64,000 bases of DNA from Hofstenia miamia. Lineage: Eukaryota; Xenacoelomorpha; Acoela. A program made the position numbers and the translations under genes. Position 1 is the first letter of the stretch. Each line of letters opens with the position of its first letter. The stretch lies in NCBI GenBank assembly GCA_004352715.1, contig SCFE01000059.1, positions 530,262 through 594,261 on the forward strand, written 5' to 3'. The notes beneath the pieces were generated by a model. That model did not search any database. It saw nothing but the letters and a program-made list of their open reading frames with translations, and was not told where the DNA came from. Of this stretch, positions 1 through 11,160 are shown in pieces.

Positions 1-387
1 TCCACTCTCCTGCTGTCACTCTACTTCTATGCCTGTGATCTCCTTCTGTTCAATCGACTACTGACTCGCAAATTGGATCTTGATCCTTTTGATTTCATTA
101 AGTTCTCCAATTCCTGCTGCACTCGCTCTGATGATGTTGTCACCTTCTCCATTCGTCGTACAAAGAAACATCGCACCCTTCACTCGTTTTTCAATCGTGC
201 TTGTACTGCTGCTAATTACATCTTGACTCGCAACCCTCCAACAGCGATTGATTTCTTTTCCCCACCACCGAGCTTCAAGAAATCTTTGATGGCTTTCCTC
301 TTTGCTGAGCCCTTCTCCGACTTCGCCTACTCTTCCATTTGCTCCTATTTCATCTCCTGTGACTGTCCTCGCTGCCGTAAAACTTGA
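1..387 (+). CDS. CR1-like LINE ORF2, C-terminal end (partial)
   Basis: The frame is open from the left edge of the window to a TGA at 385-387, about 128 residues. It reads like the tail that follows the reverse transcriptase in CR1/L2/jockey-type LINEs: a leucine-rich stretch, then LDLDPFDFIKFS, a short basic segment, LHSFFNRACTAANYI and a proline-rich SPPPSFKKSLMAF close to the end. The family's usual ending has the same order (Arg-rich, SFF-R, W/AAN-L, SF+ +L). The catalytic domains lie outside the window. No internal stop is seen, so this copy may be younger than the other LINEs here. It is followed by a short 3' UTR and an (ATT)n tail. Family identification is by motif resemblance only. 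Confidence 0.6.
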   Translation, partial: STLLLSLYFYACDLLLFNRLLTRKLDLDPFDFIKFSNSCCTRSDDVVTFSIRRTKKHRTLHSFFNRACTAANYILTRNPPTAIDFFSPPPSFKKSLMAFLFAEPFSDFAYSSICSYFISCDCPRCRKT

Positions 388-462
388 CTTGTTTTTATTT
401 TCTTGTTGTGTATGCCTTCAGCGGCTAAATAAAGTCATTGATTATTATTATTATTATTATTA
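388..462 (+). repeat. LINE 3' UTR and (ATT)n tail
   Basis: A short UTR after the stop carries AATAAA at about 428-433 and runs into seven ATT units (441-462). A 3' microsatellite tail instead of poly(A) is common in CR1-like and several other LINEs, so this most likely marks the element's 3' insertion boundary. Confidence 0.6.
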
Positions 463-1719
463 ATGAATCTGCCTTCAATGTCTGGACAAAGCCATTACAG
501 TAACATTTACCTAGTTTAATACTTATATTTCCCAACTGTTATATTTTTGCTGAACATTAAATGAAATTTTTATTTCTATTTATCACTCAGATGTGTAGCA
601 AAACTTAGGCAAATTTATTCACCAAACTCATATTTAATTTCCTATATTCAATCAATAATCAAAGTTATACATTTTTTAGGAAAGCTTAACTGTTTTGTTT
701 CTCATTATGTGTAATAATACAGTATTAAATCATAGTTGTTTTGTCTAATAAACTCAAATTTTACAATGGATCAACAATAGTCTAATTTGAAATGGAGGAA
801 AAAAGTCAGGGTATGATTTTGAATTTGACATTTTTCATCACTATGACATCTATTCATACAAACAATATTAGAGCTTTGATTTTTGAATTATTGTTTTTGT
901 TTTCATCATTTAGGGTATTTGTAATATTTTACCATTTTGTAATATTTCTATTTCATAGCATTTATATTTTAAATAAGCATGTATGAAAATACCTATTTTT
1001 AACCAAAATTTGAACTTTTGTGAAGTCTAGTTGATTTTTTTAACAAAATATGTATTAAATTGTTTATTTTCAATAATTAAACTTATAATATGTATAAGTG
1101 ATGCATTTCATTAGTTTTGACTAATGCAATTTTAATTCAAGATTGCTTAACAAATTTCACTTTTTAAATATTATGTGTAATGTTTTATTGTTTTTGAATA
1201 ATGCAATATATTACTTTTGTATGTCAAGAAATATATTCTTAATTTGTACTTGTTTCACAAAATTCATAGTCATTTGCCTTTCAAATACAATGCACCATGC
1301 TTAATTGATGTTGGATAATACAGTATACCTACTGATTTTGCTTAGGTTTTTACTATCAATTATACATTTAGAAAGGAGAACTCAGTTTTGAGATGTGCTT
1401 ATTTAGCCAGTAAAATTCATGCTTCATATGAACATTTATATACCAATACATTGGCTACAATGCTGTGAATAATCTGGATAACAAGTTTGCTTGTCAACAT
1501 TCCCATGTCAACTACAAAAATATATAGATGTACTTAGTGATAACCCATGTAAAGTGACTAGACATGAAAATAGTGAAGCTCAAGACAACAAAATGAGAAT
1601 ACACATGCAGTTGACAAGTGTGTTTCTGTATCAAATGCCTGAAATGTTTATTAAGCTTGGCAAAAATATTTTTCCACTTTATATTTGAAAACAAAAATGT
1701 GTCTTTCACATACAATCTT

Positions 1720-1721
<2 letters not shown>
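463..1721. other. AT-rich DNA, no feature seen
   Basis: No coding frame with family resemblance, no splice-bounded exon and no clear repeat boundary was recognised. Short open frames here are AT-rich noise. Confidence 0.5.
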
Positions 1722-1753
<32 letters not shown>

Positions 1754-1865
1754 NNNNNNNNNNNNNNNNNNNNNNNNNNNNNNNNNNNNNNNNNNNNNNN
1801 NNNNNNNNNNNNNNNNNNNNNNNNNNNNNNNNNNNNNNNNNNNNNNNNNNNNNNNNNNNNNNNNN

Positions 1866-1897
<32 letters not shown>
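1722..1897. repeat. (TA)n microsatellite containing an assembly gap
   Basis: Pure TA repeats (1722-1753 and 1866-1896) flank a run of N at 1754-1865. Assembly presumably failed inside the repeat, so the true array length is unknown. Translations across it are artefacts. Confidence 0.95.
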
Positions 1898-1898
<1 letters not shown>

Positions 1899-2503
1899 TG
1901 AAAATAAATGAAATTACTTGAATATATAGACAAGCTAAGCAAATAGAAATGCATGGAATTCCTAATGAAAAGAAAATTTAAATGATTATCCACTTTCAAA
2001 ACTTAATATGGCTCTGATTTTTCTTATCATGTATAGTAACAAACACTAACAAATACATCAGTTAGTCTACAGCCTGGAATTTGAAATCAGCACTTGTTCA
2101 AACAATTATTTTGCTTAATTTAGTTTTGTCAAAGGTATTTTTCACTACATGGTGTACAATAGAATTTGCCACATCTACATGGCAAATAGCCATAAATGTT
2201 CCATTGAGATGGAGTCTGTCTGTTACTATTTGTCATACACATATTAAGCAAAGGTATTTTCCAAAGATTTTATTGCACATTGCTATGCATAAATATATAT
2301 AGATCCAAATAATATTGTTAATTGAAGAACTAATTTCAAAAAAATAGTATTTGCTAGACCTACCACAGCTTGGCACAGGTGAATGAATACAGCAAGCCAT
2401 AGTAGCTAAATATATATAGATATATGAAAAATGAAGGTACAATTTGCTACTTAAATGTATTTGATAAATTTGTTCACAATGAAATATCTAATAAATCACT
2501 ATA

Positions 2504-2547
2504 AGTATATATATATATATAGATATAAATATATATATATATATATT
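2504..2547. repeat. (TA)n microsatellite
   Basis: Two adjacent TA runs separated by a short GATATAAA interruption, fully sequenced. Confidence 0.9.
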
Positions 2548-2929
2548 CCATGCTTTGTATTGCAAATAGCAATTTTGGCTGTACAATGCACAGAAGATAC
2601 CAATTTTTGACAGAACAGAGCCCTAAAAAATTTTATGTGATATTTTTCAATAGTACATCTAACAAGTTTGACCATATTTTGATGGTTCTAAAATGTTTCC
2701 AATTTTCACAAATTATGGAAATTTACTATTTTGTTCTTTGCACACCTTTTTCTATTCATAATACAACTATAACTAAAATTATTGACAGAGGATGATTTGT
2801 ACAAGCTCCAAATTTTAATGGATTCATCTTTAACATACTTTCTGTGAAAAAAATTGTTTTTCTAAAAATTTACATATCACACAATATATCTAGAATTTAT
2901 GCAAAAACATACAAAGTGTGGAAGGGTGT

Positions 2930-4790
2930 CCAAAGCTTGAATTGCTGCAGAAAGCACAAAGTGAAGCAAGGAAAGTGCACAGCAATGACTAGAAATGTTA
3001 TTTCAGATTCAGGTAAATGAGCAGACATGGGCACTGTTCTGAAGCCACCAGTCATAGCAAAGATGCAGTAACCACATTTCTATTGTAAATATGCACCATG
3101 CTGTAAAGAGGGCTAGTTTCTGAAACTCTTAAATGAGGTAATCATGAAGACTCTAAGTTTCTGTAAGGACAAGGGCTTTCATGATCACATTTATTGTAGT
3201 GCTTTGAGTTCTCAAGATCTTCAGCACATCTAGAGGTCACCCTGCATCTCTGTATCTGATGCTGCATTTGAAATAGTTGAATTTTGCAGTGATCAGTTTA
3301 GTACAGCAGACTAACAAGAATTAAAATTACACCTGACTTAGAGTGAGTCCCATGAATTAGAAAATGCTAATTTTTATTTGAAGATAGGGAAGTTGAAGCT
3401 GCCACTGAATAAACAAACGAATTGCCAAACATGCATTGAGTTTCAATAAACAAACTAAAGCAAACACAAAGATATTAGTCTCAGACAGAATGCATACCAA
3501 AGTCTCCTATTTTGAAAGGGAAAGATGCTTGATTCCATCCTCTATCAGCAAATGGTGATGTAATGATGCATGAAGTAGCATTTGTAGAGAACAATAGATC
3601 TCAGTGCATATGTAAGCTTAGGAGTATAAGGCAAAATTTTATGATCTTAAATCTTACTGAATTTCTCTAGACAAAACTGATTTTTTTAGAATGTTTCATC
3701 AGAAGGAGTTGCATAAACTGGCACAAATTGGAATAAATAGCATGTAGTTCAAAACCAAAAGTAAGCACCCAGGAAATATTTGCATCTATGTTTGCAAATT
3801 CCATCTAACTCAACATATTGCACTTCCTCAATTTGACTTGAAGGTCTAAGGAATATTTGTAAATTATTAAGATAGGAAAAATTTGCCACTACAGCATAAT
3901 CCATCATCCACAGACCAGCTATTATGGAAAAGCTCAGGAAGATCTTAGCTGATGCACTCAAACAGAGGAAACAGATTAATTGCAAAATGTAATGCACCAA
4001 GAGGATCTCCTTGTTACAAGGCAGCTTCTCTGCTAATTAATTTTTTTGTAGTTGCCATTTTACCTATGATGGCTACCCCTATTTTTGCAAAATTGCAGAA
4101 TCCTTTAAATATCATCCAATTTTATTGTTTTGGAAATATGATGTACAATATTTTGTAGCACTCTAAAGGGCAAAAAACCATATAAACTGTCTCAGGTTGT
4201 CTTTATGTCCTTTGTCAAGAGGTTTCCCAGCAATAAAATTTCATTACATTATACAGTTCAATGACATAACATTGAAATTGAATGGAAACTTTAAATGGTT
4301 ATCTTGACAAGTAAGGAAAACCTTGGTAAATTTAATGAATTTTCTTAGTTTTTGAAGTACTACAAAATGGTGTATTTGGAGGAATTTGCAATTTTACTCT
4401 CTTGCAAGTAAAAATAGTGGGTAGGTAGCAGAGCTAAAATTACAACTATTTGAAAAGGTGTTGCTTTAGAAGCAGAGACATCTTGTTAGAATCCTTTTTT
4501 CATTCGACCCAGGTGCATATGACTGTTGTACAAATGCATATAACCCAGGTAGATTCTCCTTTACTGCTTCAAGTATAGAGCTTTATTTCAGAGTGTTGAA
4601 AGTATTAGTAAAATCAGTCAAAAGTAGGCCTTTGGCTCCAGAAATTAGAAATTTTTGTACTGCAGTTCTCACAGCATAAATCAATGCCTCTACACCTGCT
4701 TTTGCAGCAACTCGTAATTGGTGAGGGTTCAAAATCATTTTGGTCTCAGCACTGGCAGCATTAACAAGGCATTTTGTGACAAGCAATGAA
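2930..4790 (-). pseudogene. Decayed non-LTR reverse transcriptase
   Basis: Read on the minus strand from about 4790 down, the frames give NPHQLRVAAKAGVEALIYAV, then LLLTDFTNTFN (reverse transcriptase motif A, D-F-x-N-A-F-N type). After a frameshift comes LLQGDPLGAFHFAINL (motif B, 3994-4030) and then a WMMDY at 3896-3910 where the YxDD catalytic box is expected. This is the layout of the PHQLG-VKGG-EAAVHA...DFKNAFN...QQGDPLG...YLDD family of non-LTR RTs. Below 3750 only faint similarity to the C-terminal part remains, with many stops. One catalytic Asp has become Tyr and frames change repeatedly, so the copy is dead. The clade is uncertain; the RT call is fairly secure for 3.9-4.8 kb and weak below 3.7 kb. 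Confidence 0.6.
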
Positions 4791-4800
4791 AACTTCTAAT

Positions 4801-6967
4801 AAAAGGAATCAACAGTAAAAAGATTTACAACATAAAACCATGGACAGACATCAACTGTCAGATCTCAAAACACTGATAAATTAAGTCACCTTGCAAAGTG
4901 AAATCAAAGAATATTCATCCCCACACCAGTTCTTAGGCATTCAATGCCATTGAGTAAGTGGCATAGAAGCAATCAGCTATGACCAGATACAGTGCTATTA
5001 GGAAAGCATTTGAGGGTTTATATATATATATATATATATGCATATATATGTATATGTGTAGAACAGCCCTTGCCAAGGCTGTTGACAATTTTAGCTTTCT
5101 CAGCCTCAGAAAGATCCTTGACTTAATCCATGTTAAAATAACATGTGAGTATGTGCGAAAATATGTATTCTCCTTAGCTTTTATAGTGCACACATAATTT
5201 CATGGCACACCTAATTTTCAAATTTTCTGGAAGTAAAAATGATCAACTTCAATAATTCAAAACAACATTCACTTAAACATCCTTTTATTCTCAAAAATAT
5301 GCATAAAGCATATATTATTTATGATTACAAAACATACATTTTAGCTGCTATGAATCAGCAATACAAATTCACACGCATTTATTGTAAATCATTGAAGGAA
5401 ATAATTTGATAATGAGTTCTAAATATTTTGCAGTTTGTAAATTATCTTTGACTTGCAAACATATATTGCCAATAAAATATTTCTAGTTAAACTTAAATTA
5501 AATCATGTATACCTAATATAGAATGAAATAAAAAATTTTCACTTGGTAAGTTCTCAATTTTTTTTAATGTTCATATATGATATGATTTTTCATAAAATCA
5601 TGGTTGTTTTCTAATAGTGAAGTAAATTATTAGAATACTCACATTCACATTTTTTTTCCTGATAACCTAAATAGAATTATTTATTACATTTAATGCAGTA
5701 GAGGGTAAAATAATGCACAACTACAGAATTACTTTGTTGGGTTAAGATAAAGTGTTGTCAAAAAAGACTTTTGCATTTTGCTATGTAGTTCACCACATCA
5801 TGTAGCAGCAGTATTTTTTCAAACTTACAACAATTAGGTTAAAATAAATTTTAGTAGTTTGAGTTACTATTCCTAAGAAAATATACGACAAACAGTTCAT
5901 ATTATTACCTCTACATTCAAAGAGTTTCACTGACTCTAAGAAATACATTTCTCATTTACCAATAAACTTGTTTAGATAACATAATGACAAGGCTAGTTAA
6001 AAAGTGTCTGTTGCTTAAAACTTCTCCATACAAATTGCAGATAAATGATTAAAAGCAGTGCAATGATATATTTTCTAATTGAAAAATAGGGCAGCTTTTC
6101 CAAAACACTTTGGACACTGCAATGTAACCTTCTTGGGTCTTCTAGTAAAATTTGGCATGATAACTAAAAGAAGGCGTTCGGAGCATTTAGAGAACTGGAT
6201 GTTGGAGAAAATTGCCTAGAGAAATTGGTACAGTATTAAATTCAATTTCTTGAGTGTAAGAATGCTTAATGGCTTTTTTACTACTGGTTCCAATTTTGAA
6301 TCTTTCTCAAAAAAAACAGCTACCATTATTTTGTACTTTGATGATTGTAATTCAAAGGCTATAATAAACTCAAAACCACTCCTTCCCCAAAAAAAATTCC
6401 AAGAAATTTAGTTAGTCAAATTATCCTTTGCAAAAAAGAAGTTGAAATGGTTCAAAGTGAATAAGTTGCAGTTGCATCAGATAGGCTTCAGGTCCTGCTC
6501 CTTTAGAAGAATTCTTCAATATTATTATATTACAAAACTAAGTTGATACCTTGTAATTAATTAAACAAAATTAGGGACATGCAAATGTCCTCATCACTTT
6601 ATGCTTTCAGATTTTACCAATTGTTAATTAGAAATACCTCTATCATGCAAAGGAAAGCATTTTTGAGATTGAGAGCACATGCCTTTGCTTTAGCTTGGAG
6701 CTATATTTAGGTGTATTTGAATGTAATTACAAATTCAAAATCACCTTGAATACGGTTTCTAAATATAAAACATAATGAAGTGAAATTTTAGTCAAATGTT
6801 CAAAAATAAAATTGAAAAATACTTGCAGTTTGACAAAAAGCTTTTATTTCAAGTTGGAAAGTGCAATTTTTACTTATTAAATATAAGATGATTTTTTAAA
6901 GCCCTGGTAGAAAATGTCTTGAACTCATTAACTTTGTGGGGATAGATTTGTTGAAATATATAGGTGT
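4801..6967. other. AT-rich DNA with a short (TA)n tract
   Basis: A TA/CATA tract lies near 5020-5060. Nothing else was recognised: no conserved protein motif, inverted-repeat boundary or splice-bounded exon. Confidence 0.45.
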
Positions 6968-7085
6968 TGTTGTAAACTTGAAAACTTACTATTTTGTGTT
7001 TCTTAAGCACTGCATGATTATCCTACATAAATATTTCTTATTTAGTTATATCAGTGAATTGAAATATAAAATGGAAATAGAACTT
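6968..7085 (+). repeat. 5' LTR remnant of the Ty3-type element
   Basis: It aligns with 8257-8385 from the TG start through ATATCAG with scattered substitutions. Similarity fades after about 85 bp. Confidence 0.6.
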
Positions 7086-7104
7086 TAAGATTACAGATTT
7101 CATA

Positions 7105-8243
7105 TCAAGTGCAGATCTGGAGCATGTAATATAGCAGCTGATGCACTCTCACATTCAACACACTGTTTAGCACTGCTTAACCACTCTCTAAAAACAATAC
7201 ATCAAATCTTGTGTCACCATGGAGCCACAAGACTGCCACACTATTGTTGATCTAGAAATATCCCTGCATCAGTAGATGACATTTCTTCTGCAGCCACAAA
7301 CTATGAAATATGCTGCTCAATCAAACCAAAATATTGTCGTCCTCTAGAAACCCATACCATAATAAGCATTGCGCCATGGCGACATCTCAGCATAGATTTT
7401 GTTGGTCCTTGCCATCTAAGAAACACAGATCATGTTACAGTATTTGAGAGCAATGAATTAACTAATATTCTGCTGAAGAATGGAATCACAAAATCAAGAA
7501 CCACTGCCTATAGTCCTCAAGATACTCGTAATTGTGAATGGATAAATGGAATTATAATAAAAACAATTTTTCTAGCAATTTCTAAACACCATCTTGAAAA
7601 GTCTGCTTGGGAAAAAATATTCCCAGTTGCACTTTTTTTCTACTAGGGGACTTCTGTGTACTGCTGCAATGAAACACCTCACCAACATTTATTTCGTTTC
7701 AAAAGACAAACATGTTTTGACATTGAACTACCAGAATATCTGTTGAAACCCATTACATATCTAAGACGTCTCATTCATACTACAACTAAATGAAATCTAC
7801 CAACTGAACAAGTGAAATGGTTAGAGACACTCTCTCCTTATTATGCTCAAACACAAAATGTAAAATTGATATGGTCTCAACTAGATTTTTGAGTGAAGGT
7901 GAGCTATCTTTGTCTCAAAATGCTAATGATTCTACAAAATGAATTATTCTAAAATCAGATGAAGGACAGCTGGAAATATCTAGATCTAGTAATTCTCAAA
8001 TTCTTTAACTGAACACTTCACATTCTTCATTGGATGCCATTCATGACTCTAATAACAAAGCAACAAATATTTTGATTTGGAACAATCACTGCATTCTTCT
8101 GCACACTAAAGTCTCAAAAAGTGTCATCTTTGCAAAATGATCTTAATTGATCACATAGTCCTAGTACTATTGGAAAAGATTGTCCAATAACAACTAATAG
8201 TGGTAGAATATCCCGACCTCCCAAATTTTATGGAGTCTAAGTC
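7105..8243 (+). pseudogene. Ty3-type pol remnant: RNase H end and integrase
   Basis: HIKCRSGACNIAADALS (ending at 7151) is the conserved end of Ty3-type RNase H (Y-R-P-G-x-N-x-x-A-D-A-L-S-R). Then come APWRHLSIDFVGP (about 7370-7409; first integrase Asp with IDF-GP) and NGITKSRTTAYSPQ...CEWINGI (third catalytic position, Glu). The stretch that should hold the second catalytic Asp is missing: the frame jumps from GPCHL to NELTNILLKNG, so an internal deletion removed the middle of the core. After a stop near 7645 the frame is shredded, though SGRISRPPKFYG near 8200-8235 resembles the tail of such polyproteins. The copy is inactive. Family-level call only; the lineage within Ty3 is not assigned. 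Confidence 0.7.
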
Positions 8244-8256
8244 AAAGCGAGGAGGA
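8244..8256 (+). other. Polypurine tract of the LTR element
   Basis: AAAGCGAGGAGGA lies immediately upstream of the 3' LTR TG. In LTR retroelements this tract primes plus-strand synthesis. Confidence 0.55.
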
Positions 8257-8385
8257 TGCCATAAACTTGTAAACTTATTATTTTGTGTTTATTAAACACT
8301 GCACGATTATCCTTTATAAATATGCTTTTTCTTTTTTCGTTTTATCAGAGCAGTCTATGTATATTAGAATAAAATCTTGTTTACT
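8257..8385 (+). repeat. 3' LTR remnant of the Ty3-type element
   Basis: It starts TG directly after the polypurine tract and matches the 5' copy at 6968. The right end is not sharply defined. Confidence 0.6.
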
Positions 8386-8440
8386 CATTAGATCTTAGTT
8401 ATGATATCTACTTTAGCTTGATTAATAATTGAATAACAGT

Positions 8441-8442
<2 letters not shown>

Positions 8443-8485
<43 letters not shown>

Positions 8486-8819
8486 TTATTTATACTATGT
8501 TGCTAAGTGCGGTCTACAAATTATATATATTGCTATGCCCAATTTATAAAATNNNNNNNNNNNNNNNNNNNNNNNNNNNNNNNNNNNNNNNNNNNNNNNN
8601 NNNNNNNNNNNNNNNNNNNNNNNNNNNNNNNNNNNNNNNNNNNNNNNNNNNNNNNNNNNNNNNNNNNNNNNNNNNNNNNNNNNNNNNNNNNNNNNNNNNN
8701 NNNNNNNNNNNNNNNNNNNNNNNNNNNNNNNTATATATATATATATATATATTTATTTATACTATGTTGCTAAGTGCGGTCTACAAATTATATATATTGC
8801 TATGCCCAATTTATAAAAT
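8443..8819. repeat. (TA)n, gap, and a 72-bp sequence present on both sides
   Basis: Positions 8481-8552, directly left of the N run (8553-8731), recur base for base at 8748-8819 directly after it. The simplest reading is an unmerged contig overlap across a TA microsatellite, not a genomic duplication. Confidence 0.85.
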
Positions 8820-8976
8820 TTATACATGCTGCTATGCACCAGCAAATGTTTTTTGTTAAAAAATGTAACAATAATATAATAATCATGCCTGCAGTGGTGG
8901 CAATGGATGTACATGTAGCATCTGCTACCAAGCTTTAACGTCACTGATTAATTCCTTTTGAATGTAATTCTTTGTT

Positions 8977-9250
8977 AAGTGGGGGTAGGGATGTACTTAT
9001 ATCAACTGCTTTATCTTATTAACGATTGTAGTTAATTTTTATTAAACTCCAATATAGTTGAATACTATTTAGATATGAATTGATGACTGCAGTCTCCTTG
9101 ACGATTGATCTCCCATAAGGCCTCCGGCCGACTCCGATCTCCAATCTTCCAACACCTAGTCCTCTTCACTGCCGATGGATCGTTTCCAAATCTCAGCTCA
9201 ACGAAGAAGCTTATGTGTTGCTTATCCTAACTCAGTGCAACCGGGCAAAT
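8977..9250 (+). other. Possible solo LTR with purine-rich leader
   Basis: A purine-rich run at 8978-8991 (AAGTGGGGGTAGGGA) is followed at once by TG and then sequence more GC-rich than its surroundings (CCTCCGGCCGACTCC near 9120). Such a purine run before TG resembles the polypurine-tract/LTR junction of copia- or Ty3-type elements. No second LTR or pol frame was found, so this is tentative. Confidence 0.25.
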
Positions 9251-9603
9251 CTAAGCCATTAGTTCATGCTAAAAGGAATAAATTATCTTTGATGGACATA
9301 AAAGAAACAATAGTTTTGGAATCCTTGGGCTAGGTGTCACCACTGCCATTGTTGCTAGTGTTGAAATTAAATTCTGTGAAAAACTGGAAAAACAAGAAAA
9401 ATAATAAGGAATGTGTTGTAACAAACAACACTGAAAACCTCCATATCCTGCCAAAAACGGTCAAGAAATCCTTGGAATGGTTACCAAAGGATTCTACAAA
9501 GTGTGAAAGCAATTGGATGTATCATATAGATGGTAGTGTTGAACAGATATTTATAAAATAATGAAATTCAAGTAAACACATTATTGCTGGTAAATTTTCC
9601 AAG

Positions 9604-9635
<32 letters not shown>

Positions 9636-9640
9636 CATAA
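9604..9640. repeat. (TA)n microsatellite
   Basis: TA run with a GTATATATAC interruption, directly left of the inverted-repeat arm at 9644. Confidence 0.85.
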
Positions 9641-9643
9641 GAA

Positions 9644-9935
9644 CGTTTCGTTTTACATCTTTTTTTGGAGCAAGTTCCTTTTTAATCCAATTGTGCAGCT
9701 ATATAACTGCATCAAAATGTGTCCCCTACTGCATTTTGCGAATTGATCTCAGAATTGTTTAAAAAATTCACAAAAATTGCAATTTCAATATACTTTTGGA
9801 GATAAACAATCAGCAAGTCTCAGAAATATGGTTAATTTTGACATTTGGGGTCATTCAAACAAAGAAACAAAAAATGTTGCAATGCTTCAATTAAGGGTCA
9901 ACACCCCTTTCCTCCTAATACCTATACAGCAATCC
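9644..9935 (+). repeat. Inverted-repeat arm A (partner 13435-13752)
   Basis: This arm runs from CGTTTCGTTTTACATC to the CACCCCTTTCC...ACCTATAC block. The reverse complement of 13435-13752 reads the same way: CGTTTCATTTTACATC, then GTGCAGCTATATGACC, TTGCAATTTCAATATG, TGTTGCAATGATTCAATTAA and CACCCCTTTCCCC. Identity looks like about 80% with small indels. The copies face each other about 3.5 kb apart. They could be TIRs of one element or two unrelated insertions of one family. Confidence 0.75.
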
Positions 9936-10088
9936 TAACATGGTTTTTATAAATTTTCGATATTAGAAAATGGCTTAATCATATAGTTAGGTGACACTGA
10001 TAAGCAATATGGCTAAAATCGGACATATTCCGGCTGAATTAGGCATTTTTGACATGGCTGGAGCCAGACTTTATTTTTACTGGAAAAA

Positions 10089-10188
10089 ACTGCAAATATC
10101 GACCTGAAAATATTATCAAATTTTGCAAAACGCCAAAAAAACTGCAAATATCGACCTGAAAATATTATCAAATTTTGCAAAACGCCAA
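10089..10188 (+). repeat. 52-bp tandem duplication
   Basis: ACTGCAAATATCGACC begins at 10089 and again at 10141. The two copies are identical through AACGCCAA, apart from what follows. Confidence 0.9.
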
Positions 10189-10420
10189 TTTAATGAAAAT
10201 GGAGAAACTAGTTTAAGAACACATTCATAATTGTTGAAATGGCCAATGAATCCAATTTTTTCTACAATTTTTTTCATTTTTTAATTTTTATATATTTTTT
10301 TGAGAATTGATCCTTTTGAGTCCAAATTTGGAGTGTGGCTATTAAATGAACCCAAAAGCTATCACGCATACTCAATTTGTGATTTTTTTATATTAATCGG
10401 TCGCGGGCGCTCAGTTTAAA

Positions 10421-10574
10421 CATATATATATATATATATATATANNNNNNNNNNNNNNNNNNNNNNNNNNNNNNNNNNNNNNNNNNNNNNNNNNNNNNNN
10501 NNNNNNNNNNNNNNNNNNNNNNNNNNNNNNNNNNNNNNNNNNNNNNNNNNNNNNNNNTATATATATATATATAA
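10421..10574. repeat. (TA)n microsatellite with gap
   Basis: TA runs flank an N run at 10445-10557. The right-hand TA tract abuts the 3' end of the Penelope-like remnant. Confidence 0.9.
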
Positions 10575-11160
10575 GTATTAAATTACTGAGCTTCATAAAT
10601 GCGACCGGTTTCAATTCAAAATCTTTATCAGAACAAATTTGGAAGGAAAACTAATTACAATTAACTACACTTAAAATTAATTAAAATTGCATGCATTAGA
10701 AAATATTTATCCATTAGTCTTGATCTTATTTCTTTCTTTATATATAATGATTCTGTAATTATTGAATATTTCGTTTTTAACAATATTTCAAAATTTTCTT
10801 TTTTAATTGAATATTGATGTTGATAAATTTCTGATTTAAGGTGACCTGAAAGATGTTCATGGATTCTTGTAGCAAAATGTCTTCATGTCTCTCGGATGTA
10901 AGATTGTTGACAATCTTCACATGTATATTTATAGACAAATGAAGAAGACAGTAACTTTGCTACAGGATCTTTGTTCATTAAAATATTTTGAGTTTGTAAT
11001 GATGTTAAAATTGGTATTATTCTTGATTTTTTTAATTCGAAATTTAATTTCTTAATCTTTGATTGGAAAACATTAACTTTGTTGCTGATATATGGAACAT
11101 TCGAATATATTTGTTTTAAATTTGGTTCTTCTTTTGATTTAATTTGGCTATTATATATAT
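10575..11160 (-). pseudogene. Penelope-like element, GIY-YIG endonuclease end (copy A)
   Basis: Translated from about 11130 downwards, the frame gives VPYISNKVN, a Lys-rich linker, NKDPVAKLLSSSFVYKYTC-EDC-QQSYI, RHFATRIHEHL, then a long tail with ESLYIKKEIRSRL. This is the C-terminal GIY-YIG nuclease of Penelope-like elements: the KDP-IP linker, the C-x2-C pair, the Y-I-G-E-T-like segment (here YIRET followed by a TGA), R-x-x-x-R-I-x-E-H, and the ES-YIK-x-x-x-x-L motif. The Gly of YIG is Arg and one in-frame TGA interrupts the domain, so it is probably dead, but otherwise it is open for about 140 codons. The RT domain is absent. A second, more decayed copy lies at 28990-29530. Confidence 0.75.
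10601..10631 (-). ncRNA. Hammerhead-like core downstream of Penelope copy A
   Basis: On the minus strand the segment reads CTGATAA, a potential 4-bp stem (GATT-TTG-AATT), GAAA, CCGG, then TC. The hammerhead core is CUGANGA-stem II-GAAA-stem III-UH, so the order fits with one core change (A for G8) and a GUC cleavage triplet. Penelope-like elements are known to carry such ribozymes near their ends. No convincing stem I was found, so this may be a relic or chance. Confidence 0.3.

Larger units (their letters stand above)
6968..8385 (+). mobile_element. Ty3-type LTR retrotransposon, internally deleted
   Basis: The 5' LTR-like copy beginning TGTTGTAAACTTG at 6968 and the 3' copy beginning TGCCATAAACTTG at 8257 share about 85 bp, including the string ATTTTGTGTTT and GATTATCC. 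Between them lie only the end of RNase H and a broken integrase. Gag, protease and RT are absent. A purine-rich tract (AAAGCGAGGAGGA) sits directly before the 3' LTR, the expected polypurine tract position. The far ends of the LTRs are blurred, so the outer boundary is approximate. Direct repeats plus PPT plus pol order (RNase H, then integrase) support an LTR retrotransposon over chance similarity. Confidence 0.7.

Noticed and set aside
1618-1921. Open frames of alternating Ile-Tyr across TA repeats and N (also near 8440, 10411, 27129, 28289, 33116, 57413)
   Set aside because: They are translations of (TA)n and gaps, not proteins.
3749-4000. Membrane transporter on the minus strand, suggested by hydrophobic segments and a Cys pair
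   Set aside because: The upstream QGDPLG and DFTNTFN blocks in proper order show it to be a decayed reverse transcriptase.
8440-8860. Tandem duplication at the 8.5-kb gap as a biological repeat
   Set aside because: Identical flanks ending at an N run indicate an unmerged contig overlap.
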